The notes under the pieces: model-generated
The model's input: the letters and a program-made list of their open reading frames with translations, nothing else
Database searches by the model: none
What the model was told of the DNA's origin: nothing
NCBI GenBank assembly: GCA_028817895.1
Contig: JAPPOQ010000018.1
Span: 30,714 to 94,713, forward strand
Origin: Ahrensia sp.
GTDB taxonomy: Bacteria; Pseudomonadota; Alphaproteobacteria; Rhizobiales; Rhizobiaceae
Direction: 5' to 3'
Length of the DNA stretch: 64,000 bases
Translations under genes and position numbers: made by a program
Shown: positions 36,361-44,313 of the stretch, in pieces
How the letters are laid out: the number at the start of each line of letters is the position of its first letter
Position numbering within the stretch: position 1 is the stretch's first letter

Positions 36361-39018
36361 TCAGAAGTTCAGCGAAATGTCGCGGTGGTCGGACTGGCAA
36401 GAGGCAACGAACAGAGCCTGTTCGCGGGTCATGCCGGATTGCTGGCGCAAGCCAACCGTTTCGCGCAATGCCACCTCATAATCGGCCAGTCCTTGCGTCG
36501 CAGCACCCTGCGCCGCTTTGCGCCACTCGGCCTGTTCTCCAAAAGCAACGATCGCCTTGTCGAGTTCGGTGTTCGCCTCTTGCGGATCAGGGTTGCGACC
36601 ACGCAAAGCCCGGCGCGACTTCGACAGTGCCGATTTCACATCGCCCGCACCAGCAACCGCATCAAATGCGCGCTCCAGGTCCTGAATGACGTCCATCGCG
36701 GCATCGGCTTCCTGCGTTACAATCGCCTGCCGAACGGCCTCGAAACGTGATTCAAGCGCAAGAAACGCCTCGGTTGCCTGCAGGGTTTGCGAGGCCTCAA
36801 GCGCGGCATTGTAGGAATCGTCCGACGCACGGCGGAAATTTCGACGGATGGTCTCTTCCGCTTTCGTGAGTTCGGCGAAGGCTGCTTGTGTCGCATCCCA
36901 GTCCGCAGGAATTTGCGACAAAAGCTCATCGCGCTCAGCTTCCAACTGGGCGATCTCAGCGGTCAACTCGTCGCGCAAAGCTGCATTCTCATCGCCCCGG
37001 AGACGCGAGATGCGGGTTTTGATGCGGTCGATACGCTCGTCAATGATGCGTGCATCACGCTGCAAGGCACGCACCACGCTGTGAACGGCGCGATAATCGT
37101 CTGAGGCAGCGTCAACTTCTCCTTCGGCCACCTTCGCCTGCAGCAACAGTTCCACAGCCTTGCGCGCATTGTCGACACTGCCCGCAATGTCATTGCGCAT
37201 GTCGGCGGGCAGAGCAGCGAGATCAAGCGCCTCAACCTGCCCCAATGCGGAGGTGAGCTGCGGCGCACCGGCAGCGAAACGTCCGTGAATGTAATCCTCC
37301 ACGCAATATTGGATGCGCGGATTGCGTGGCGGCGGCGCAGTTTCGGAAAGGAAGGAAACGCGGTTCGGCAGATAGTTCACCAAAGGCGGATACAGGCCCA
37401 CGATAACAAGCGCTGCAATCTGCAAACCGATAAAGGCGATCACGCCCTTATACATCTGGATGGTTTTGACCACCGCTGGTGCAACGCCGCGCAGGTAAAA
37501 CAGCGCAAATCCAAACGGCGGTGTGAGAAACGACGTCTGGATATTGAGACCGATCATGACGCCAAGCCACACCGCTGTGATGTTGGCCGATGGGTCCGCC
37601 AGCAGGATGGGTGCGACGATGGGCACGACAACCACAGCGATCTCGATAAAGTCGAGGAAGAACCCTAGAACGAAGATCACCGCCATCACGATGATGAACT
37701 TCGTCCAGAAACCGCCCGGGAGCCCTTCCAAAAAGCCTTTGACGAGTTCCTCACCGCCGAAAGCGCGGAAGGCCGCTGTCAGCATGGCCGCTCCAAGCAG
37801 GATGATGAAGACAAGTGATGTCGTCTTCGCCGTCTCGATCATCACGCCTTGCAACGTGTCGTCGATACGGTAAGCGCGCCAGCCGCTCCACAGCAGAGCC
37901 AGCAGCAACATAATGGTCGCCACCACGCCAAGTGCGATGCCAAATCCATCGCCCTCAGCCCAGACAGCTTTCACATTCATGGGGTAATTGGCGATGGCAA
38001 ACCCGGCCAGGATGAGCGCGGCTATCGCCAGCAAGGCCGGCCAATAGGTGCGTGCCTGCCCTTCCGTCAGCCTGTAACCCGCCATGATTAAGGCGCCCGC
38101 TGCGCCGATTGCGCCAGCCTGGTTCACCGTTGCAATCCCCATGATGATAGAACCAAGCACCAGGAAAATCAGTGCCAACGGCGGAATGAGGATCAGGCAA
38201 ACCCGCCCCCAAAAGGCCATATCAAACTTGCCCTCATAGGACACAGCCGGAGCCGCTGATGGCCGTAACAGCGCAAAGATGAGGATGTAGGCCATATACA
38301 GCCCCACCAGCACCAGACCGGGCAAAAATGCTCCCAGAAACATTTCACCAGCACTGGTTGAGGAGACGTCGAACTGCGACGGCATCGACAACTCGCCAGT
38401 CGACGCCTTGTGCAAGGCTTTGCGCGCCGTGGACGCCTGATCCGTCGCGGAAGCAAGCTGGTCGGCAAGAATAATGAGCACGATGGAGGGCGGGATGATC
38501 TGCCCCAACGTGCCGGAGGCGGCGATGGTGCCCGTGGCAAGCGGCTTGGAGTAGTTGTTGCGCAGCATGGCCGGCAGCGAAATCAACCCCATGGCGACCA
38601 CGGTGGCGCCCACAATGCCCGTGGTCGCGGCCAAGAGGGCACCCACAAACACCACCGAAATGCCCAGACCGCCAGGAATTGGGCCGAACAGCTGCGCCAT
38701 GGTCACCAGCAGATCCTCAGCGATCTTCGACCGCTGAAGCATGATGCCCATGAAAATGAAGAGCGGGATGGCGATCAGCGTGTCTCGATCAACATCCCAA
38801 TAGACCCCTCGAAGGTTCGTCACCCCCGCCGAGAGCCATTGCGAAGGCCCTCCTGAGTGAAAGTAAGCATCCGGATTGTCTGCAAACAGCCAACCGCACA
38901 GAGCCGCAAGACCAATGGAAAGGATGGCAGCACCTGGCAGCGCAAAGGCCACCGGATAGCCGGAGCCAAGCGCCACCGCCATGATAACAACGAGAATGGC
39001 GAGAAAGAGCAGTTCCAT
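36361..39018 (-). CDS. TRAP large permease (DctM) with long C-terminal coiled-coil extension
   Basis: An 885-residue protein, about twice the common DctM length. Residues 1-575 are a TRAP-M permease of the larger TakM-like kind, with LIAIPLFIFMGIMLQRS, ATTGIVGATVVAMG, SGTLGQIIPPSIVLIIL and SFLTPPFGFALFYLRGV, and an inserted segment between helices (about 180-250). Residues about 585-885 are hydrophilic and helical, with heptad-like runs such as DERIDRIKTRISRLRG and LTAEIAQLEAERDELLSQI. By topology this tail should be cytoplasmic or periplasmic depending on helix count. It starts 11 bp behind its small partner. Confidence 0.87.
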   Translation of the reverse strand: MELLFLAILVVIMAVALGSGYPVAFALPGAAILSIGLAALCGWLFADNPDAYFHSGGPSQWLSAGVTNLRGVYWDVDRDTLIAIPLFIFMGIMLQRSKIAEDLLVTMAQLFGPIPGGLGISVVFVGALLAATTGIVGATVVAMGLISLPAMLRNNYSKPLATGTIAASGTLGQIIPPSIVLIILADQLASATDQASTARKALHKASTGELSMPSQFDVSSTSAGEMFLGAFLPGLVLVGLYMAYILIFALLRPSAAPAVSYEGKFDMAFWGRVCLILIPPLALIFLVLGSIIMGIATVNQAGAIGAAGALIMAGYRLTEGQARTYWPALLAIAALILAGFAIANYPMNVKAVWAEGDGFGIALGVVATIMLLLALLWSGWRAYRIDDTLQGVMIETAKTTSLVFIILLGAAMLTAAFRAFGGEELVKGFLEGLPGGFWTKFIIVMAVIFVLGFFLDFIEIAVVVVPIVAPILLADPSANITAVWLGVMIGLNIQTSFLTPPFGFALFYLRGVAPAVVKTIQMYKGVIAFIGLQIAALVIVGLYPPLVNYLPNRVSFLSETAPPPRNPRIQYCVEDYIHGRFAAGAPQLTSALGQVEALDLAALPADMRNDIAGSVDNARKAVELLLQAKVAEGEVDAASDDYRAVHSVVRALQRDARIIDERIDRIKTRISRLRGDENAALRDELTAEIAQLEAERDELLSQIPADWDATQAAFAELTKAEETIRRNFRRASDDSYNAALEASQTLQATEAFLALESRFEAVRQAIVTQEADAAMDVIQDLERAFDAVAGAGDVKSALSKSRRALRGRNPDPQEANTELDKAIVAFGEQAEWRKAAQGAATQGLADYEVALRETVGLRQQSGMTREQALFVASCQSDHRDISLNF

Positions 39019-39029
39019 ATCATGCTCTC

Positions 39030-40034
39030 CTAGTGCGACACCGGCTCATGATCGACATGCCCGGGTTCCTCCCGGTAGTCGGCCACGGCTTCAAACAGAT
39101 AGCTGACGAACTGAATCAGCATGGTGATGGCGAAAACACCCAAAAAGGCCGCCATCTGATATTTGACGAACATGCCCGTGCCGCCGGTCTGCGTGACCTC
39201 GAAATTGGCAACGGGCGAATTGATGATTGACTGCTTGCTGCCAAAACCCATGGCGATGATCACCCAGCAGGTGGACATACCCAGAAGCAGTGATCCGATC
39301 GCGTTGACGAAACCTTTCGTCTTGGTCTTGAACCCGGCATAGAAAACATCGACCCGCACATGGCCTTCATCCAGCAATGTGTAGGCGGAGGCAAAAAGGA
39401 AGAGCGCGGCGTACCAGTAGCGGACAAGGTCGCCCATTAGCGCTTGTTCGTAAGAAAACAAAAAGCGCGAAATCACGATCAGAAGTTCGGCAACGACGAT
39501 CAGCAGCGCAAGCCAGGTGAAGCCCAGGGTTCGGCTGAACAGGGCAACGATGAAGCCAAGCAGCACGAGCGGGGTGTGGATGTAGGGCCCAACCCACTGG
39601 CCGCGGCCAAACGCACCCGCGGTTTCAGCATCGAAAAAGACTTCGAGAAAGCGCTCAACCCGCATGAAGGCGATGGTCGCGTCCACCAGCCCCACAAACA
39701 GTACGGCGAAGAAGAACGCCCGCACCAGATAGATATTGAAATCGCTGATTTTTCGCGCTTCCCAGCGCAAGGATGTGTCTGAATTGCGCAACACGTAAAG
39801 GCAGGAGCCGAGGATCGCTATCCCATACAGCACCAGAGGAACGAGCACGGAACCACCGCCTGTAAAGGCTGCTGACAAAGGTGGGTAATCAAAACCGACA
39901 ACCAGCACATTGTTGATCATGAAGGCGGCAAGAACTGCCAGGGACACCCAACCGAAAATACGGACCAGCGGAGCCGGCGCCCCTTGTTTGGAAATCGTCA
40001 CCATGCGGCCATCGGCCACCGCCGCGTCATTCAT
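39030..40034 (-). CDS. TRAP transporter small permease (DctQ), enlarged TakQ-like form
   Basis: A 334-residue protein, about double the usual DctQ, with about seven hydrophobic segments; the DctQ core is the second half (RVDVFYAGFKTKTKGFVNAIG and the YTLLDEGHVRVDVF motif). Long Q subunits of this kind accompany TakP-type binding proteins. AAGGGGAC precedes the ATG. It follows the binding-protein gene after a hairpin and is joined to the 885-residue permease by an 11-bp gap. Confidence 0.87.
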   Translation of the reverse strand: MNDAAVADGRMVTISKQGAPAPLVRIFGWVSLAVLAAFMINNVLVVGFDYPPLSAAFTGGGSVLVPLVLYGIAILGSCLYVLRNSDTSLRWEARKISDFNIYLVRAFFFAVLFVGLVDATIAFMRVERFLEVFFDAETAGAFGRGQWVGPYIHTPLVLLGFIVALFSRTLGFTWLALLIVVAELLIVISRFLFSYEQALMGDLVRYWYAALFLFASAYTLLDEGHVRVDVFYAGFKTKTKGFVNAIGSLLLGMSTCWVIIAMGFGSKQSIINSPVANFEVTQTGGTGMFVKYQMAAFLGVFAITMLIQFVSYLFEAVADYREEPGHVDHEPVSH

Positions 40035-40143
40035 CTCACCGTCCCCTTACTGCCGAACATCGAAACGGTTCCGCAGCCCCAAAATCGGTCTCCAGTCGGA
40101 GACAAGTCTCAGCGCAGTTCGAAATTGCGCCAAAGACAAAAGC

Positions 40144-40171
40144 GGAAGGCAGAACTGAAGCCCTGCCTCCC
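40144..40171 (-). terminator. Attenuating hairpin between the binding protein and permease genes
   Basis: On the minus strand GGGAGGCAG pairs with CTGCCTTCC (one mismatch or G:U) around a 10-base loop, followed by GCTTTTG. Placed 20 bp after the dctP stop and 110 bp before dctQ, it would reduce read-through so that the binding protein exceeds the permeases. Confidence 0.65.
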
Positions 40172-40190
40172 GCAATCAGTGACCCAAAGC

Positions 40191-41282
40191 TTAGATAAGC
40201 TCGAGCACGCGGTTGCGCTGGTTCACGAAGGTGCCTTCGAAGCGCGCCATGAAACCACCGATTTCCTTCAAGGCAGCCTGGAAGCTGTCATCGATTTCAG
40301 CGGCGAGCGGCGAATGCGCGCGCGTTTCTTCAAACACTTCAGCGGCAGCATCACCGAAGGCATCCCAGACATCGTCGTTAAACGCCTTGACCTGCACGCC
40401 ATGATCGTTGACGAGGCGAGCCAGATAGCCACCATTGTTGGCCATCGCTTCTTCGTGCGATGCGGCATGCTCTTCCATGCAAGCGGCCTCGATGACGGCT
40501 TTTTCCCAATCGGAAAGCCCGCCCCACCAGGAAGCGTTCATGCCGAAGGCAAGACCACCGCCCGGCTCATGCATGCCGCCGGTGTAGTAGAACTTGGCGG
40601 CTTCGTAGAACTTCATGAAGTAGTCATTGTACGGACCAACCCATTCCGTTGCTTCGATCGCACCGGAGACGAGGTTTTCGTAGATCTGACCGCCAGGCAG
40701 CGACACTGTGGAAGCGCCAAGCTTCGACATCACCTGACCGCCGAGACCAGGAATACGCATTTTCAGACCCTTGAGGTCGTCAGCGGAGTTGATTTCCTTG
40801 TTGAACCAACCGCCGGCCTGCGTGCCAGTCGAGCCGCAAGGCAGAGCCTTAAGACCAAATTCACCGGAGATCTTGTCCCAAAGAGCCTGACCGTCCTTGA
40901 ACTTCACCCAGGCGTTGAATTCCGGCGTGGTCATGCCGAAGGGAACGGAGGTGAAATAGGCAAAGCCCGGATGCTTGCCGACCCAGTAATAGTCAGCTGC
41001 GATATAGGCCTGAGAGTTGCCGGTCGCGACTTCGTCGAACACGTCAAACGCGCCAACGCGTTCGCCAGCTGCGAAATATTCGGTGGTCAGGCGACCTTCC
41101 GACAATTCCGTGATGCGGGCAGCAAGGCGCTGTGCCGAAGTTCCAAGACCGGGAAAGTCGCGCGGCCAGGTCGACACGATGGTCATGGTTTTTCCGCCCT
41201 GCGCGATAGCGGGCGTGGCGAGCGATGCAGCACCAACGGTGCCGGCTACGCCTGCCTTCTTGATAAAGGAACGTCTGTCCAT
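40191..41282 (-). CDS. TakP-like TRAP substrate-binding protein
   Basis: A 363-residue periplasmic DctP protein. From ATG 41282 (GGGAGGA before it) it begins MDRRSFIKKAGVAGTVGAAS, a twin-arginine type signal (RRSFIKK), cut near AIAQGG. The segments GGWFNKEINSADDLKGLKMR, GLGGQVMSKLG and GAIEATEWVGPYND agree closely with what I know of TakP, which binds 2-keto acids with a sodium ion. A 2-oxo or hydroxy carboxylate is therefore the likely ligand. First gene of a P-Q-M-Q-M locus divergent from the amidotransferase-like hydrolase. Confidence 0.9.
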   Translation of the reverse strand: MDRRSFIKKAGVAGTVGAASLATPAIAQGGKTMTIVSTWPRDFPGLGTSAQRLAARITELSEGRLTTEYFAAGERVGAFDVFDEVATGNSQAYIAADYYWVGKHPGFAYFTSVPFGMTTPEFNAWVKFKDGQALWDKISGEFGLKALPCGSTGTQAGGWFNKEINSADDLKGLKMRIPGLGGQVMSKLGASTVSLPGGQIYENLVSGAIEATEWVGPYNDYFMKFYEAAKFYYTGGMHEPGGGLAFGMNASWWGGLSDWEKAVIEAACMEEHAASHEEAMANNGGYLARLVNDHGVQVKAFNDDVWDAFGDAAAEVFEETRAHSPLAAEIDDSFQAALKEIGGFMARFEGTFVNQRNRVLELI

Positions 41283-41444
41283 GGATATCCTCCCTAAAGT
41301 TCGTTCACTGTTGCACAACCGGCGCTGGTGAGTGCCGGAGATGGGATCATGCACTTGAAATTTGTCCGCCTTCTATCGCCGCTTGCGGAGTGCGTGAACA
41401 CGCAAGCTGTGGCGGCGAACAGACGAAGTGAATGCATGCGCGCG

Positions 41445-41473
41445 AATACAGAGGAATTATTCCGAAACTGCAA
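41445..41473 (-). promoter_or_regulatory. Candidate promoter and operator for the TRAP operon
   Basis: On the minus strand TTGCAG, 17 bp, TGTATT. The spacer contains the perfect dyad GGAAT-A-ATTCC (41453-41463), placed where a repressor could block polymerase. A 9-bp inverted repeat GCAAGTGCC/GGCACTTGC (41470-41478 and 41515-41523) lies at the -35 side. The implied leader is about 155 bases. The rest of the 308-bp divergent region shows nothing else I can name. Confidence 0.4.
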
Positions 41474-41590
41474 GTGCCTTCTGCCCAAGAGACCCCACCT
41501 AAAACGATTTTTGCGGCACTTGCGCCCTTGCCGGGCGCTGCGAAAGTGCCAAAATGCCGCTTCTTCCCATGCTTCGCCCCGGACGGTCCC

Positions 41591-42361
41591 ATGAAGCCGC
41601 TGATCGCTGTCACCACCGACGTCAAAGTCATCGATCCGTATCGATGGCATGCGACGCCCTCCAGCTACTTTGACGCCGTCGTCGACGTCGCCGATGGCCT
41701 TGCGGTTCTGGTACCGAATCTGGGTGAGCGGCTGGATATCGAAGCGTTGCTTGACCGTGTGGATGGTGTGCTGGTGACGGGATCGCGCTCCAATGTGCAT
41801 CCTTCCCACTACGGTGCGGAGCCGAGCGAAGACCACCAGCCTTTTGATAAAGAGCGCGACGCGACCACGCTCCCCCTCATCCGGGCAACTGTCGAAAGAG
41901 GCGTTCCGCTGCTTGCGATCTGTCGCGGCATTCAGGAGATGAATGTGGCGCTTGGCGGCTCAATCACCGCGGCCTTTCAGAAAGCGCGCGAGATCGAGGA
42001 TCACAGCTATCCCTGGGAAGGAACGATGGATGAACGCTTCGCGCTGGCCCATGACGTGGCAGTTGAGCCGGGTTCCTGTCTGGACAGGATCTTTGATGGC
42101 GAGCTGGTTCGCGTGAATTCTCTCCACACGCAGGCGCTGGATCGTGTCGCAGACGTACTCACCGTTGAAGCAGTCCACAAGGACGGCACCATCGAAGGTG
42201 TCTCCGTAACAGGCGCGCCGGGCTTTGCCGTTGGCGTTCAATGGCACCCCGAATATTGGGCGGCGACCGAAACGGCCTCCAACAAGTTGCTGCGCGCCTT
42301 CGGAGACGCCGCACGCGACTATGCTGCGGCAAAGTCCGCCATGCCGTTGGCGGCGGAGTGA
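41591..42361 (+). CDS. Gamma-glutamyl-gamma-aminobutyrate hydrolase family protein (PuuD-like class I amidotransferase)
   Basis: A 256-residue class I glutamine-amidotransferase fold that hydrolyses gamma-glutamyl amides. The nucleophile is Cys111 in LLAICRGIQEMN (CRG rather than the CLG of synthases is normal for PuuD), and the His-Glu pair is in GVQWHPEYW. I chose ATG 41591; the longer in-frame version adds about 53 non-conserved residues. Its TGA is followed five bases later by the GTG of the nitrile hydratase alpha gene, so it is the first gene of that operon, suggesting use of an amide or glutamylated amine. Confidence 0.87.
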   Translation: MKPLIAVTTDVKVIDPYRWHATPSSYFDAVVDVADGLAVLVPNLGERLDIEALLDRVDGVLVTGSRSNVHPSHYGAEPSEDHQPFDKERDATTLPLIRATVERGVPLLAICRGIQEMNVALGGSITAAFQKAREIEDHSYPWEGTMDERFALAHDVAVEPGSCLDRIFDGELVRVNSLHTQALDRVADVLTVEAVHKDGTIEGVSVTGAPGFAVGVQWHPEYWAATETASNKLLRAFGDAARDYAAAKSAMPLAAE

Positions 42362-42365
42362 GCAG

Positions 42366-42983
42366 GTGAGCGATCACAACCATTCGCATCTGTCGCCGAT
42401 GGATGCGCGGATGCGCGCGCTTGAATCGCTTCTGACGGAGAAGGGCTATATCGATCCGGCCGCTCTCGATGAAATCATCGAAACCTATCAGCACAGGATC
42501 GGGCCGCAAAACGGGGCGGCGGTGGTCGCCAAGGCGTGGACGGAACCGGACTTTGCAGATTGGCTGAGGAATGATGCAACTGCCGCGATCCATTCGCTCG
42601 GCTTCACGGGGCGTCAGGGTGAGCACATGATTGCCGTCTTCAATGATGACAGCACGCATCATCTGGTCGTGTGCACACTATGCTCCTGCTATCCGTGGAC
42701 GGTGCTTGGCCTGCCGCCGACCTGGTACAAGTCGCCTCCCTATCGATCAAAGGCCGTGATCGACCCACGCGGTGTGTTGGACGATTTTGGCACGAAACTG
42801 CCCAAAGGTTGCGCGGTTGAGGTGCATGATTCCACGGCGGAAACACGCTATCTGGTTGTTCCACAAAGGCCAGCAGGAACCGAAGACTGGAGCGCGGCGC
42901 AACTCGAAAGATTGGTCACCCGAAACTCCATGATCGGCACTGAATTCGCAAAGAATCCAGACGCGGTGCAAGCAGATGGTTGA
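42366..42983 (+). CDS. nthA: Nitrile hydratase alpha subunit, cobalt type
   Basis: A 205-residue catalytic subunit that hydrates nitriles to amides. The metal-binding claw is CTLCSC at residues 103-108; Thr in the second position is the mark of Co3+ enzymes (Ser in Fe3+ ones). The following YPWTVLGLPPTWYKSPPYR is also characteristic. Start GTG 42366 has GGAG eight bases before it; an ATG at codon 12 is an alternative. Its end overlaps the MmcQ-like gene by 8 bp, so alpha and beta are not adjacent here. Confidence 0.94.
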   Translation: MSDHNHSHLSPMDARMRALESLLTEKGYIDPAALDEIIETYQHRIGPQNGAAVVAKAWTEPDFADWLRNDATAAIHSLGFTGRQGEHMIAVFNDDSTHHLVVCTLCSCYPWTVLGLPPTWYKSPPYRSKAVIDPRGVLDDFGTKLPKGCAVEVHDSTAETRYLVVPQRPAGTEDWSAAQLERLVTRNSMIGTEFAKNPDAVQADG

Positions 42984-43323
42984 TGCTGCTGATTTGGAAC
43001 AGCACCTTCTCTCTTTCCCAGAGACGATGAAAAGCGGGCATATGGGAACAATCGACTTCCGCGCACCGAGAAAGATCTTCGCAACTTTACCCGATCCCGA
43101 AACGCTACGTCTAAACCTCAAACCAGAACAACAGGCGCTCTATCTGGAAACCCAATCGGAAGTATTTGCGCCCGTCAAAGGTGCCTGGGGTGGGAAAGGA
43201 TGGACGGAAATTTCGCTCGCCGACTGTTTGCTCGATGACCTGAAGCCGGCCATTTCTGAAGCCTGGCACAACGTCGCCCTAAAACGAATGGTTGCCGCTT
43301 TGAATCAACGAGATGCGGTATGA
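42976..43323 (+). CDS. MmcQ/YjbR family protein within the nitrile hydratase operon
   Basis: A 115-residue protein of the MmcQ/YjbR (DUF419) fold, recognised by LLSFPETMKSGHMGTIDFR, then a beta-rich centre (KIFATLPD, LRLNLKPEQQ) and the closing WTEISLADCLLDDLKPAISEAW. This fold is often annotated as DNA-binding, but its role is uncertain. It overlaps alpha by 8 bp and beta by 4 bp (ATGA), so it must be translated with them. Possible roles are operon-specific regulation or help in assembly; neither is shown. Confidence 0.78.
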   Translation: MVDAADLEQHLLSFPETMKSGHMGTIDFRAPRKIFATLPDPETLRLNLKPEQQALYLETQSEVFAPVKGAWGGKGWTEISLADCLLDDLKPAISEAWHNVALKRMVAALNQRDAV

Positions 43324-43979
43324 ACGGCGGACAAGATCTCGGCGGCATGCAGGGTTTCGGACCCGTTGTCGAAGAAGCAGATGAACCGCAATTCCACGCC
43401 CACTGGGAAGCCCGAGCCATGGCCATGGTGGTGGCGCTCGGCGCAGCGGGAAAATGGAACATCGACCAGTCTCGCCATGCACGCGAAAGCCTGCCGCCAG
43501 CCGACTATCTGCGCTTTCCCTATTATCGCATCTGGGTGGAGGGTGTTTGCAAACTGATGCTGGAGCGCGGCATGGTCATGCCCGCCGAGCTTGAGAATGG
43601 CACAATGCTGGAGGAACCGTTAGAGATCGCCCGGATTCTTCGAGCCGAAGACGTGGAAGCCGTGTTGATAGCTGGTGGTCCGGCAGATCGCCCATCGACA
43701 AGCCAACCAAAACTGGCAGTGGGTGATGTCACCACAACGATCAACGCGCACCCTTCCGGCCATACGAGACTACCCCGCTACGCACGCGGACGATCGGGAA
43801 CGGTGAGTGCAATTCTTGGCCATCACGTCTTTCCGGACAAAGCGGCAAAGGGAGAGGCCGATGTCGCGCATTGGCTCTATCAAGTGCGCTTCAGCGCCCG
43901 GGAACTCTGGGGGGCACAAGCCGACCCGCGAGACGGTGTCACGCTCGATCTTTGGGAACCCTATCTTGTCGCCGCCTGA
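43320..43979 (+). CDS. nthB: Nitrile hydratase beta subunit
   Basis: A 219-residue partner of the alpha chain that closes the active site. The start MNGGQDLGGMQGFGPV matches the family's MNGxxDxGG entry, followed by FHAHWEARAMAM, and the C-terminal SH3-like part with LPRYARGRSGTV, HHVFPD and YQVRFSARELWG. The Arg residues in the LPRYARGR segment contact the claw in known structures. ATG lies in an ATGA overlap with the MmcQ-like gene. Confidence 0.93.
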   Translation: MNGGQDLGGMQGFGPVVEEADEPQFHAHWEARAMAMVVALGAAGKWNIDQSRHARESLPPADYLRFPYYRIWVEGVCKLMLERGMVMPAELENGTMLEEPLEIARILRAEDVEAVLIAGGPADRPSTSQPKLAVGDVTTTINAHPSGHTRLPRYARGRSGTVSAILGHHVFPDKAAKGEADVAHWLYQVRFSARELWGAQADPRDGVTLDLWEPYLVAA

Positions 43980-44313
43980 TCTGTCGCGACCAGACGCAGG
44001 ATGGCGCAACCTGGACGGCATCCCTCTGGACGAACATGATCCTGTTTTCGAAGAACCCTGGCAGGCGCAAGCCTTCGCCATGACGGTTGCGCTGTTTGAA
44101 GCGGGTCATTTCACATGGGAGCAATGGGCGCAGGCATTGGGAAACGCCATCACCGCCGACCCTGATGCAACCTATTGGACAAGCTGGCAGGTTGCGCTTG
44201 AAACCATGGTCGCGCGTTGCGGCCTCACCGACGCCACATTAATCGAGACCCGGACTCAGCAATGGCATGAAGCGGCAGCACGTACGCCGCATGGCGAAGC
44301 CATCGAGCTCTAA
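43966..44313 (+). CDS. Nitrile hydratase accessory (activator) protein
   Basis: A roughly 115-residue protein like the N-terminal half of the beta subunit, the class of small activators that help insert cobalt by subunit exchange. The diagnostic run is FEEPWQAQAFAMTVALFE, FTWEQWAQALG and the end HGEAIEL. I place the start at TTG 43966, overlapping the beta gene by 14 bp; longer starts would run through the beta coding region in another frame. It overlaps the convergent amidase by four bases at the stop. Confidence 0.88.
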   Translation: MSPPDLSRPDAGWRNLDGIPLDEHDPVFEEPWQAQAFAMTVALFEAGHFTWEQWAQALGNAITADPDATYWTSWQVALETMVARCGLTDATLIETRTQQWHEAAARTPHGEAIEL

